NCBI GenBank assembly: GCA_947499595.1
Contig: CANMOY010000001.1
Coordinates: 310,001-374,000 of the forward strand
DNA: 64,000 nt
DNA from: an uncultured Mesonia sp.
GTDB taxonomy: Bacteria; Bacteroidota; Bacteroidia; Flavobacteriales; Flavobacteriaceae
Direction of reading: 5' to 3'
Shown: piece after piece, positions 9,775 through 18,267 of the stretch
How positions within the stretch are numbered: the stretch's first letter is position 1
Layout: each line of letters starts with the position of its first letter
Program-made: the position numbers and the translations under genes
The notes under the pieces: generated by a model
Database searches by the model: none
The model's input: only the letters and a program-made list of their open reading frames with translations
Told to the model about the DNA's origin: nothing

Positions 9775-12693
9775 ATGCCCAGATTTTTTTTAATTGCTTT
9801 CGCAACCCTTGTTGGTATGCAGTTTTCTTTAAATGCGCAGCAAAAAAATCCGCTTGAAGCCAAAAACCCAATTTTACAAAAAGCCTGGGTAGATTCTGTA
9901 TACCAAAATTTAACGCTTGATGAAAAAATTGGACAATTGTTTATGGCCGATATTTTTTCAAGTAAAGGAAAACCAGCCGAAAATAATCTTGCTGCACTGA
10001 TAAAAAACTATCATATTGGTGGTGTAATTTTTTCTAAAGGTGGACCAGGACGGCAGGCAAAAATGCACAATCGGTTACAAGAAAAAGCTAAAGTACCTTT
10101 ATTAATCGGTATGGATGCCGAATGGGGTCTGGCTATGCGCTTAGACTCCACCTATTCTTTTCCTTGGAATATGACCTTGGGTGCTATTCAAGATCCAGAT
10201 TTAATTTATGAAGCCGGAAAACAAATCGCTAAGCATAACAAACGCTTAGGAGTACATTTTAATTTTGCACCAGTAGTAGATGTAAACATAAACCCAGCAA
10301 ACCCAATTATTGGTAATCGTTCTTTTGGTGAAAATGTGCAAAAAATCACTCAACAAGCTATCGCCTTTATGCAAGGGATGCATAGTGAAAATGTTTTGAG
10401 CAGCGCCAAACATTTTCCCGGGCACGGCGATACCCATACCGATTCTCATAAAAGTTTGCCTTTTCTAGATTTTACTAGACAGCGATTAGATAGTGTTGAA
10501 TTATTCCCCTTTAGGGAATTAATTAAGAATGGTGTTTCAAGTATAATGGTTGGCCATTTAAATGTACCTGCTTTGCAAGAAGACAATATTCCCACCTCTT
10601 TAAGTAAGGCGGTTATTACCGATCTTTTAAAAACTAGATACCAATATAAAGGCTTGATTTTTACCGATGCTTTAAATATGCGCGGAGTAGCTGATTTTGA
10701 TGAACCGGGTGAAATAGACCTTGCTGCATTCAAAGCAGGAAATGATATATTATTAATCTCAGAAAATATTCCCGCAGCTCATCAACGATTAAAAGCAGCT
10801 TATGTTGAAAAAGAGATTACTGAAGAGCGTTTGGCACATTCAGTAAAAAAGATTTTAATGGCTAAATATAAAGCCGGTCTGCATGAATATAAACCTATCA
10901 AATTAGAAGGTTTACACGAAGATTTGAATGCTCACGAAAATGATGTGATTTATGAAGAATTGATAGAAAAAGCTATCACTTTAGTCAAGAATGATAAAGC
11001 TATTTTACCGGTACAGGATTTAGAAAAAAAGAAAATTGCCTATGTAAAATTAGGTAAGGATCCTGGGGAAGCATTTTTGAAAACATTGAATAAATATACG
11101 CAAGTAGATGAAGTTAAGGCAGATAGCCTTAGTGAATTGCTAGAAAAACTTAAAGCTTATAACTTGGTGATCGTTGGGCATCATACAGATAATGCTAATC
11201 CTTGGAAATCTTATAAATACACTTTGAACGAGAAGATTTGGTTGTATGAGATTGCCAGAAAAAATGAAGTAATTCTAGCTTCTTTTGCGCGCCCATATTC
11301 TATTATCGACTTGAAAACCACCATCAATATAAATGCTATTATTTTAGGATATCAAAACAGTAAACTGGCACAAGAAAAAGTAGCTCAGGCTATATTTGGC
11401 GGTCTAAGTGTTCAAGGAAAATTGCCGGTAAGTTTAGGTAAAGAATTCCCAGAAGGTACAGGTTTTATATTATCTAAGGTGCACAGACTTTCTTATGGTA
11501 TGCCAGAAAGTGTAGGTATGCGTAGTATCAATTTTAAGGAAATTGATAGCATACTAAACGATATGGTCAAAAAAAAAATGGCCCCCGGAGCGCAAGTACT
11601 CATTGCGCGAAAAGGAAGGGTGGTTTATGATAAAAATGTAGGTTTTCATACTTACGAAAAAAAAAAGCCTGTAACTAGCCAAAGCATCTACGATTTGGCA
11701 TCGTTGACGAAAATTCTGGCCACCTTACCTTTGGTAATGGAGCAATATGAAAAAGGAATCTTGAACCTTGATACCACCTTGGCAGAGCTTATTGAAGATT
11801 TTAAAGATTCTAATAAGGCAAATATAGACGTAAAGAGCATGTTGAGTCATTATGCCCAATTGAAAGCCTGGATTCCATTCTATATAGGAACACTAGACAG
11901 CCTTACGAATAAAGCTTCAAAAAAATACTTTCGTAAAGAAAGAGATCTTTTACATAATATTCAAGTAGCCGATAAAATGTTTATGCGAACCGATTATGCC
12001 GATACGCTTTTTAATATCATTAAGGAAAGTCCGCTACGGACTAAGAAAAATTACAAATACAGTGATTTACCTTATTATATTCTAAAACATTATCTCGAAG
12101 AATATTATGAACAGTCTTTAGCCGATTTAACTCAAAAGCATTTTTATGAGCCTTTAGGAGCTAATTTTACAGGTTATTTACCGCTCATTCGGTTTAAAAA
12201 GCAACAAATTACTCCATCAGAAGATGATAATTATTGGCGAGAACAGCGGGTGCAAGGTTATGTTCATGATCAAGGTGCTGCTATGCAAGGTGGCGTTGGA
12301 GGGCACGCAGGATTATTTAGTAACGCTAATGATGTAGCTAAACTTATGCAGGTTTATTTAAATGGGGGTACCTATGGCGGTAAACGTTTTTTCAAACCAT
12401 CTACTATAAGCAGTTTTAATACTTGCTATTATTGCGATGAAGACGTGCGTAGAGGAGTGGGGTTTGATAAACCTCAGTTAGGAACGATTGGTCCAACCTG
12501 CGGCTGTTTATCTATGAACAGTTTTGGTCATAGTGGTTTTACCGGAACTTATGCTTGGGCAGACCCAGAAGAACAAATAGTTTACGTATTTTTATCGAAT
12601 AGAACTTTTCCTGATGCAGGAAATCGTTTGTTGATTACAGAAGATGTACGCACAAAAATTCAAGCAATTATATATAAAGCAATTATTAACTAG
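9775..12693 (+). CDS. GH3 beta-N-acetylglucosaminidase / serine beta-lactamase-fold fusion
   Basis: A 972-residue secreted fusion (signal peptide about 1-21, ending NAQ). Residues 30-360 are a NagZ-type GH3 domain with the catalytic His loop KHFPGHGDT (His217) and nucleophile Asp298 (FTDALNM). Residues about 390-575 form the GH3 C-terminal domain. Residues about 600-965 are a class C beta-lactamase/DD-peptidase fold with S643-L-T-K646, YSD for the second motif and HSG for the third. The likely substrate is cell-wall muropeptide: the first module would cut GlcNAc-anhMurNAc links, while the second acts on peptides or esters or only binds. The bshA gene starts 11 bases downstream. Confidence 0.93.
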   Translation: MPRFFLIAFATLVGMQFSLNAQQKNPLEAKNPILQKAWVDSVYQNLTLDEKIGQLFMADIFSSKGKPAENNLAALIKNYHIGGVIFSKGGPGRQAKMHNRLQEKAKVPLLIGMDAEWGLAMRLDSTYSFPWNMTLGAIQDPDLIYEAGKQIAKHNKRLGVHFNFAPVVDVNINPANPIIGNRSFGENVQKITQQAIAFMQGMHSENVLSSAKHFPGHGDTHTDSHKSLPFLDFTRQRLDSVELFPFRELIKNGVSSIMVGHLNVPALQEDNIPTSLSKAVITDLLKTRYQYKGLIFTDALNMRGVADFDEPGEIDLAAFKAGNDILLISENIPAAHQRLKAAYVEKEITEERLAHSVKKILMAKYKAGLHEYKPIKLEGLHEDLNAHENDVIYEELIEKAITLVKNDKAILPVQDLEKKKIAYVKLGKDPGEAFLKTLNKYTQVDEVKADSLSELLEKLKAYNLVIVGHHTDNANPWKSYKYTLNEKIWLYEIARKNEVILASFARPYSIIDLKTTININAIILGYQNSKLAQEKVAQAIFGGLSVQGKLPVSLGKEFPEGTGFILSKVHRLSYGMPESVGMRSINFKEIDSILNDMVKKKMAPGAQVLIARKGRVVYDKNVGFHTYEKKKPVTSQSIYDLASLTKILATLPLVMEQYEKGILNLDTTLAELIEDFKDSNKANIDVKSMLSHYAQLKAWIPFYIGTLDSLTNKASKKYFRKERDLLHNIQVADKMFMRTDYADTLFNIIKESPLRTKKNYKYSDLPYYILKHYLEEYYEQSLADLTQKHFYEPLGANFTGYLPLIRFKKQQITPSEDDNYWREQRVQGYVHDQGAAMQGGVGGHAGLFSNANDVAKLMQVYLNGGTYGGKRFFKPSTISSFNTCYYCDEDVRRGVGFDKPQLGTIGPTCGCLSMNSFGHSGFTGTYAWADPEEQIVYVFLSNRTFPDAGNRLLITEDVRTKIQAIIYKAIIN

Positions 12694-12704
12694 AAATTGA
12701 ACAA

Positions 12705-13835
12705 GTGAATATAGGTATAGTATGTTATCCAACCTTTGGTGGAAGTGGTGTTGTTGCAACCGAGTTAGGAATGGCTTTAGCAAAAAAAGGACATATTGTT
12801 CATTTTATCACCTATAAACAACCAGTTAGGCTTGAACAATTGTCTAGTAATATTCATTTTCACGAGGTGAATGTGCCCGAGTATCCGCTGTTTCATTACC
12901 AACCCTATGAATTAGCACTTTCGAGCAAGCTGGTAGATATGGTAAAATTGCATAAAATAGACTTGTTGCATGTGCATTATGCTATTCCGCACGCTTACGC
13001 GGGTTATATGGCAAAGCAGATGTTAGCACAAGAAGGTATTGAGTTACCAATGGTAACCACACTTCACGGAACAGATATTACTTTGGTAGGAAATCACCCT
13101 TATTACAAGCCAGCAGTTACATTCAGCATAAACAACAGCGATTATGTAACCACAGTGTCTGAAAGTTTGAAGTTAGACACCCTTAGATTATTTGACGTGA
13201 CAAGTCCTATTCAAGTAATCCCTAATTTTATAGATTCACAAAAGTACCTGAATCCAATTAGTGAATGTCAACGTTCTTTAATGGCTCAAGATGATGAACG
13301 AATAATTACTCATGTTAGTAATTTTAGAAAAGTGAAAAGAATAGATGATGTGGTTAAAATATTTTACCACATACAAAAAGAAATCAAGGCTAAACTCATT
13401 ATGGTTGGAGAAGGCCCCGAAGTGCAACCCGCTAAAGAATTAGCTTATTCCTTAGGTATAAGAGATAAAATTTTATTTATGGGAGCTAGTAATGAAGTCG
13501 AAAAGATCCTATGCCTATCGGATTTATTTTTGCTACCCTCAAAAAATGAAAGCTTTGGTTTGGCGGCATTAGAAGCTATGATAAATAAAGTACCCGTAAT
13601 TTCATCGAATACAGGTGGGATTCCTGAGGTGAATAAGAATGGTTTCTCAGGTTATCTTAGTGATGTAGGCGATGTTGAAGATATGGCACAAAAAGCAATT
13701 CACATCTTAAAAGAAGAAAACCTGCTGACCTTTAAAAATAATGCCTATCAGCAGGCCTTAGCGTTTGATCTTGAGAAAATTATCCCTCAATATGAAAGTG
13801 TATATCACAAGGCAATAAACCGTAAAAAGGCTTAA
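12705..13835 (+). CDS. bshA: N-acetyl-alpha-D-glucosaminyl-L-malate synthase BshA
   Basis: Glycosyltransferase of family GT4 that makes GlcNAc-malate, the first step of bacillithiol biosynthesis. The 376-residue length fits. The N-terminal signature IGIVCYPTFGGSGVVATELG is characteristic of BshA. The E-x7-E donor-site motif is at KNESFGLAALEAM, around residue 285. The start is GTG at 12705. The bshB and bshC genes are not in the window. The stop overlaps the end of the convergent barrel gene by 4 bases. Being last in a run with Fe-S redox proteins, it suits a low-molecular-weight thiol theme. Confidence 0.95.
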   Translation: MNIGIVCYPTFGGSGVVATELGMALAKKGHIVHFITYKQPVRLEQLSSNIHFHEVNVPEYPLFHYQPYELALSSKLVDMVKLHKIDLLHVHYAIPHAYAGYMAKQMLAQEGIELPMVTTLHGTDITLVGNHPYYKPAVTFSINNSDYVTTVSESLKLDTLRLFDVTSPIQVIPNFIDSQKYLNPISECQRSLMAQDDERIITHVSNFRKVKRIDDVVKIFYHIQKEIKAKLIMVGEGPEVQPAKELAYSLGIRDKILFMGASNEVEKILCLSDLFLLPSKNESFGLAALEAMINKVPVISSNTGGIPEVNKNGFSGYLSDVGDVEDMAQKAIHILKEENLLTFKNNAYQQALAFDLEKIIPQYESVYHKAINRKKA

Positions 13836-14344
13836 AATTGGTAACGTACGCCTAAAGCGATATCCGGAATAAAATTGTTCAATACATCGTAGTCATTAAA
13901 ACCTATCTCAGGTCTAAAATCTAGCGAAAGCATTAAAGGGATATCAAAGTTGTATTCAATGCCTATATCACCAGCTACAAATAGAAACATGCCATCGTTT
14001 GGGCGGTAACCATTTTTGAAATAGCGATTATCTTCTACGCTGCCTAAGCCACCACCTACACCAGCATACCAGTTGAACCCGCCTTCAATATTCCAAACCC
14101 ATTGGTATAAACCGGTTAGTTTAAAAGCATCAAAATAGCTATCATTTCTCCAACCCAAGTCGGCTTCAAGCCTGTTATTTGGTGAACCAATTTGTCTTTG
14201 ATAACTTATTTCAGCACCAAACCCGTCGCCGCCACCTAAACGAAGACCTAGAGCATTTTCAGCGATTAAACCGCTATTCTGGGCATTAAGACCTGTAAAT
14301 GAAAGAATCATTAAAAGAATTCCAGAGAAAACGAATCGTATCAT
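13832..14344 (-). CDS. Small outer-membrane beta-barrel protein, function unknown
   Basis: Protein of 170 residues with a signal peptide (1-21, ending LNAQ). The rest alternates hydrophobic/aromatic and glycine-rich strands (WYAGVGGGLGSVED, FRPEIGFNDY) and ends in a terminal aromatic residue (VRYQF). This fits an eight-stranded OmpW/OmpX-size barrel inserted by the BAM complex. No catalytic motif is visible. It is convergent with bshA and overlaps its stop by 4 bases. It is divergent from the FAD/Fe-S dehydrogenase, with only 46 bases between start codons. Confidence 0.75.
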   Translation of the reverse strand: MIRFVFSGILLMILSFTGLNAQNSGLIAENALGLRLGGGDGFGAEISYQRQIGSPNNRLEADLGWRNDSYFDAFKLTGLYQWVWNIEGGFNWYAGVGGGLGSVEDNRYFKNGYRPNDGMFLFVAGDIGIEYNFDIPLMLSLDFRPEIGFNDYDVLNNFIPDIALGVRYQF

Positions 14345-14357
14345 ACTTTTTTTTATT

Positions 14358-14365
14358 CAAATATA
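14358..14365 (-). promoter_or_regulatory. Predicted -7 box for the small barrel gene
   Basis: Minus-strand TATATTTG matches TAnnTTTG and lies about 14 bases before the ATG at 14344, implying a very short leader. It forms the left half of a perfect 16-bp palindrome with the plus-strand box beside it. Confidence 0.5.
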
Positions 14366-14373
14366 TATATTTG
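14366..14373 (+). promoter_or_regulatory. Predicted -7 box for the FAD/Fe-S dehydrogenase gene
   Basis: Plus-strand TATATTTG matches TAnnTTTG. It is directly adjacent, back to back, to the box for the opposite gene. Transcription would start near 14378, about 11 bases before the ATG at 14391, which favours ATG over the in-frame TTG at 14382. Confidence 0.5.
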
Positions 14374-14390
14374 GCTAATACTTGGGACAT

Positions 14391-17303
14391 ATGAAAAGTT
14401 TAAAAAAATCACAATTGTTAGTTTTGCAAGATTCCTTAGAAGGTGAAATTTATACTGGTGATTTATACAAAAAAATATATGCTACCGATGCCTCTGTATA
14501 TAGAGAAATTCCTTTGGCTGTGGCTTTTCCTAAAAGCGATGCCGATGTAGTTTTACTGATTAAATTTGCGCAAAAAAATAAAATTGCGGTAATACCTCGT
14601 GCTGCAGGTACATCCTTAGCAGGTCAAACAACAGGAAAAGGCATAGTAATTGACTGTTCCCGATACCTTAATCGCGTTATAGAAATCAACGCTGAACAAA
14701 AAAAAGCCGTGGTGCAGGGTGGGGTAGTGCGAGATGAATTGAATCAGCTTTTAAAACCGTATCAACTTTTTTTTGGTCCAAATACAAGTACCTCCAACCG
14801 CTGTACAATAGCCGGAATGATTGGTAATAATAGTAGTGGTACCACCTCTATTCAATATGGTACCACACGCGATAAACTGATTGCATTAAAGGTAGTTTTA
14901 CATACCGGGCAAGTGATCCGCTTAACATCAAAAAATGTAACCGAGCTCCAACACCTGCAACAGGACCAGACTTGGGAGGGTAATTTATATCGACAAATAT
15001 TAAGTTTATTACAAAATACAAATAATCAAAAGAATATTCGGGAAGTTTATCCCCATCCTGAAATTCATAGACGCAATATGGGATATGCTCTCGATATCCT
15101 ATTGAATCAAAAGCCTTTTAATGAAAAGGGTGAATCATTTAATTTAGCTAAATTAATTTGTGGTAGCGAGGGTACTTTAGCTTTTATTTTGGAGGCTGAA
15201 TTGGCTTTAGATAATTTACCTCCCGCTAATGAGGCTCTGCTGGCAGTACATTTCTATAATGTGACCGATGCGCTTGAGGCTGTAGAAACGACCATGCAGT
15301 CGAATTTGTACATGTGTGAGTTGATGGATAAAACTATTTTAGATTGTACAAAAGGTCATCTTACTTATCAAGCGAGTAGATTTTTTATACAAGGTGACCC
15401 TGGAGCCATATTGCTATGTGAGCTGCGAAGTGATTCACCAGAAAGCCTTCAAAAGCAATTGAATGTTTTACAAGAAAAACTTAACCAACAAACAAGAGCT
15501 TATGCCTCGCCTGTTTTATATAACGAAGATATTCTTAAAGCAATTGAATTGCGAAAAGCGGGCTTAGGTTTATTGGCTAATCTAAAATCAAATAAGAAGG
15601 CAGTGGCTTGTATTGAAGATACAGCAGTACGCTTAACCGATCTAGCTTCCTATATTAAGGACTTCACTGCCATTATGAATAAATATCAGCAACAAGCTGT
15701 TTATTATGCTCATGCCGGAGCGGGGGAGTTACATTTAAGGCCAATATTAGATCTAAAGCAAAAAGAAGATATTGTGTTGTTTGAAAAAATAACCCGTGAA
15801 GTAGCCTTATTGGTAAAGCGATACCGTGGTTCCTTTAGTGGTGAACACGGAGACGGCAGAGTGCGTTCTCCTTTTTTACCCGAAATTTTAGGACCCCAAG
15901 TAATGAATTTATTGCAACAGGTTAAAGTATGGTTCGATCCAGATAATATCTTTAATCCGCATAAAATCATTCAGCCAAAAGCAATGACGCAAAATTTAAG
16001 GTATGATATTGCCCAGGCAAAACCTGCTCAATTGCATACAATGTTCAATTTTGGTCGTGAATTTTTGAAAGAGGTTGAGCAATGTAATGGTAGTGGTGAC
16101 TGCCGAAAGGGAATAGGAGCAGGTGGAGTAATGTGCCCGAGTTATCGGGCTACCAAAAACGAGCGAGATACCACCCGGGCAAGGGCCAATTTGTTACGTG
16201 AGTTATTGACCTATCCAGACAAAAAAAATCCGCTAAGCAATAAGGCAGTAAAAGAAGTATTAAGTTTATGCGTTAGTTGTAAAGCCTGTAAAAAAGAGTG
16301 TCCATCAAATGTAGATTTGGCTACCTTTAAAAGCGAGGCCTTGTTTCATTATTATAATAGCAATGCTAGACCTTTATCAGATTATGTTTTTGCTTATCAG
16401 CATAAATTGCTTAAAGCTTCCAAGTCGTTCAATTGGTTTATCCAAGTTAGTTGGTTTCAAAAATTTTTAAAAAAAGGTTTAGCAATCGCTCCTGAACGGG
16501 AATTGCCTTTGACTGCGAAGAAATCGCTAAGGGCAATGCTTAAAAATAGGCATAAGCAACAAATTTCAAATCAACAACCAACGCCTGTTTATTTATTTAT
16601 TGATGAATTTACAGATTTGCTTGATCCTACAATAGGTTTTACAGCTTTGAAATTATTGGAAAGATTAGGCTATGATGTGGTTGTAACTGCCCATAAAGCT
16701 AGTGGACGCGCATTTTTATCTAAGGGCTTTCTTAAGCAAGCCAAAAAACTGGCCGTTTTTAATGTAAATCACTTTACAGAGATAATGCCTCACAATGCAG
16801 TATTAGTGGGTATAGAACCAAGTGCTATTTTAACTTTTAGAGATGAGTATATTAAACTGCATCCTAATCCAAAAAAAGCTAAGAAACTTGCTTTAAAAAC
16901 TTTTTTATTAGAGGAATTTCTGGCAAAAGAAATCGATAGAGGACATATAAAGACTACTGCATTTTCTAAAGAAAAAAAGACGATTAAGATTCACACGCAT
17001 TGCCATCAAAAAGCTTTAGGACAGTCTCAAGACACCTTTAAAATACTAAATTTACCAAAAAACTATTCCGTAAAGTTAATGGCAACAGGATGTTGTGGCA
17101 TGGCGGGTTCATTTGGCTATGAAAAAGAAAATTATGCCATAAGTTTAAAAATGGCCGAGCAAAACCTAATGGGAAAATTAAAAAATTTAGATAAAGAAAC
17201 CCTAATTGTGGCTAATGGTACAAGTTGCCGAGAACAGATTAAACATTGCAGCCCTATAAAAGCAAAGCACCCCATAGAGGTGCTTTATAATGCTCTTTTA
17301 TAA
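14391..17303 (+). CDS. FAD-linked dehydrogenase fused to 4Fe-4S/CCG module (YdiJ/D-2-hydroxyacid type)
   Basis: A 970-residue cytosolic or membrane-associated flavo-iron-sulfur enzyme that probably oxidises a D-2-hydroxyacid such as D-lactate or D-2-hydroxyglutarate. The N-terminal FAD_binding_4 (PCMH) domain carries PRAAGTSLAGQTTGKGIVID. The FAD-oxidase C-terminal domain extends to about residue 530 (FSGEHGDGR). A 4Fe-4S region follows with Cys565, 571, 582 and Cys627-630-633-637 (CVSCKACKKECP). A CCG domain ends the protein (HTHCHQKALG, ATGCCGMAGS). Length and order match the YdiJ group. I chose ATG 14391 over TTG 14382 because of promoter position. The exact substrate is not determined. 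Confidence 0.88.
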   Translation: MKSLKKSQLLVLQDSLEGEIYTGDLYKKIYATDASVYREIPLAVAFPKSDADVVLLIKFAQKNKIAVIPRAAGTSLAGQTTGKGIVIDCSRYLNRVIEINAEQKKAVVQGGVVRDELNQLLKPYQLFFGPNTSTSNRCTIAGMIGNNSSGTTSIQYGTTRDKLIALKVVLHTGQVIRLTSKNVTELQHLQQDQTWEGNLYRQILSLLQNTNNQKNIREVYPHPEIHRRNMGYALDILLNQKPFNEKGESFNLAKLICGSEGTLAFILEAELALDNLPPANEALLAVHFYNVTDALEAVETTMQSNLYMCELMDKTILDCTKGHLTYQASRFFIQGDPGAILLCELRSDSPESLQKQLNVLQEKLNQQTRAYASPVLYNEDILKAIELRKAGLGLLANLKSNKKAVACIEDTAVRLTDLASYIKDFTAIMNKYQQQAVYYAHAGAGELHLRPILDLKQKEDIVLFEKITREVALLVKRYRGSFSGEHGDGRVRSPFLPEILGPQVMNLLQQVKVWFDPDNIFNPHKIIQPKAMTQNLRYDIAQAKPAQLHTMFNFGREFLKEVEQCNGSGDCRKGIGAGGVMCPSYRATKNERDTTRARANLLRELLTYPDKKNPLSNKAVKEVLSLCVSCKACKKECPSNVDLATFKSEALFHYYNSNARPLSDYVFAYQHKLLKASKSFNWFIQVSWFQKFLKKGLAIAPERELPLTAKKSLRAMLKNRHKQQISNQQPTPVYLFIDEFTDLLDPTIGFTALKLLERLGYDVVVTAHKASGRAFLSKGFLKQAKKLAVFNVNHFTEIMPHNAVLVGIEPSAILTFRDEYIKLHPNPKKAKKLALKTFLLEEFLAKEIDRGHIKTTAFSKEKKTIKIHTHCHQKALGQSQDTFKILNLPKNYSVKLMATGCCGMAGSFGYEKENYAISLKMAEQNLMGKLKNLDKETLIVANGTSCREQIKHCSPIKAKHPIEVLYNALL

Positions 17304-17317
17304 TAATCTACTTGCTT

Positions 17318-18133
17318 TTACTTAAAGTAATAGTTCACTATAGTTTGAGAAGAACTTTGTGATCCGTTAGTAGGAAAATTAGGCGCTATTTGTCCTAAAG
17401 AATCACTAAAATTATAATTTAAATCGCTTTCGCTAAAAATAAGACCAATGTCTTCTGCAAAGAAATTCACTTGGGTAAATACCTCTTGTTGGGGTAAGAT
17501 ATTTACGGGAATAAATAAATTGGCATCAATTTTCAATTCTAACACCAAAGATGTCTTTAAGATATCCTCATACGTAATATCGCCGGCATTAAATTGGTCG
17601 ATAAAAGCATTTTGAATGGTTTTTAATTCTACATCAATTGTAACCGGTACAGAAGAGCCTTCAAGTACAATAGTTTGGTCAAGTTGTTGTTTAACGCTTG
17701 ATAAAACGCCTCCTGTAGACTTGTTTTTATCGTAAATAATTAGGTTTTGTATGGGTATGTTTAAATCAGTACCGGCGTCTAATCCGTCAGGGTTAAAAGA
17801 AAAATTACCATTATAAATCAATTGCCCGTTTGATTTTGTTAAGGTACCTCGACTTAAAATACCAGTGGCTACACCTTGATTGATATCGCCTTCTAAACTA
17901 GAAGTAAAACCAAAACGGTTATCTCCTAAGGCATTAGCGGTTAATTCTTCTATAATTTTATTCTCGGCAAGGCCTGCAATTTCGTCGGTATCCTTATTTT
18001 CATACTCCCAAACATAATTATTGGACAAAGGAAAATAGTTTCCAGAATTTACATCGTTTACGTTATCCTCGTCTGAAGAACAACTGGCTAAAGCTAGGCC
18101 TAAAAAACCAAGCAAAACAAATTTTAATCGCAT
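17318..18133 (-). CDS. Predicted lipoprotein, function unknown
   Basis: Protein of 271 residues with a lipoprotein signal peptide and lipobox LASC, Cys at residue 18. An acidic SSDEDNVND stretch follows, a known type of surface-export signal in Bacteroidota lipoproteins. The segment GNYFPLSNNYVWEYEN resembles the start of many small secreted beta-rich domains. I cannot assign a function. It is convergent with the FAD/Fe-S dehydrogenase and divergent from aroC. Confidence 0.8.
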   Translation of the reverse strand: MRLKFVLLGFLGLALASCSSDEDNVNDVNSGNYFPLSNNYVWEYENKDTDEIAGLAENKIIEELTANALGDNRFGFTSSLEGDINQGVATGILSRGTLTKSNGQLIYNGNFSFNPDGLDAGTDLNIPIQNLIIYDKNKSTGGVLSSVKQQLDQTIVLEGSSVPVTIDVELKTIQNAFIDQFNAGDITYEDILKTSLVLELKIDANLFIPVNILPQQEVFTQVNFFAEDIGLIFSESDLNYNFSDSLGQIAPNFPTNGSQSSSQTIVNYYFK

Positions 18134-18153
18134 CGTTTCATATTTTATAAGTA

Positions 18154-18161
18154 CAAATTTA
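18154..18161 (-). promoter_or_regulatory. Predicted -7 box for the lipoprotein gene
   Basis: Minus-strand TAAATTTG fits TAnnTTTG, about 20 bases before the ATG at 18133. No clear -33 TTTG is seen. Confidence 0.42.
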
Positions 18162-18224
18162 ATTAAAATTTACCGATAAACATCTAGTAGTAATCACTTC
18201 TTAATGAATGAGATTGTTTTTAGG

Positions 18225-18255
18225 TTTGAATTTAAGCATTAAAAAATTACATTTG
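18225..18255 (+). promoter_or_regulatory. Complete Bacteroidota-type promoter for aroC
   Basis: TTTG at 18225-18228, exactly 19 bases, then TACATTTG at 18248-18255. This is a full match to the TTTG-N19-TAnnTTTG consensus read by the Bacteroidota primary sigma factor. The start of transcription should fall near 18260, leaving a leader of under 10 bases before ATG 18268 and excluding the upstream TTG at 18262 as a sensible start. Confidence 0.78.
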
Positions 18256-18267
18256 TAAAAATTGACT

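Noticed and set aside
13721-13755. Inverted repeat CCTGCTGA...TCAGCAGG near the end of bshA
   Set aside because: It lies well inside the coding sequence, has a 19-base loop and no T tract, so it is more likely chance codon choice than a terminator.
17264-17286. Hairpin AAAGCACC/GGTGCTTT at the end of the FAD/Fe-S dehydrogenase gene
   Set aside because: Eight-base stem without an adjacent T run, inside the coding sequence. A terminator role cannot be supported.
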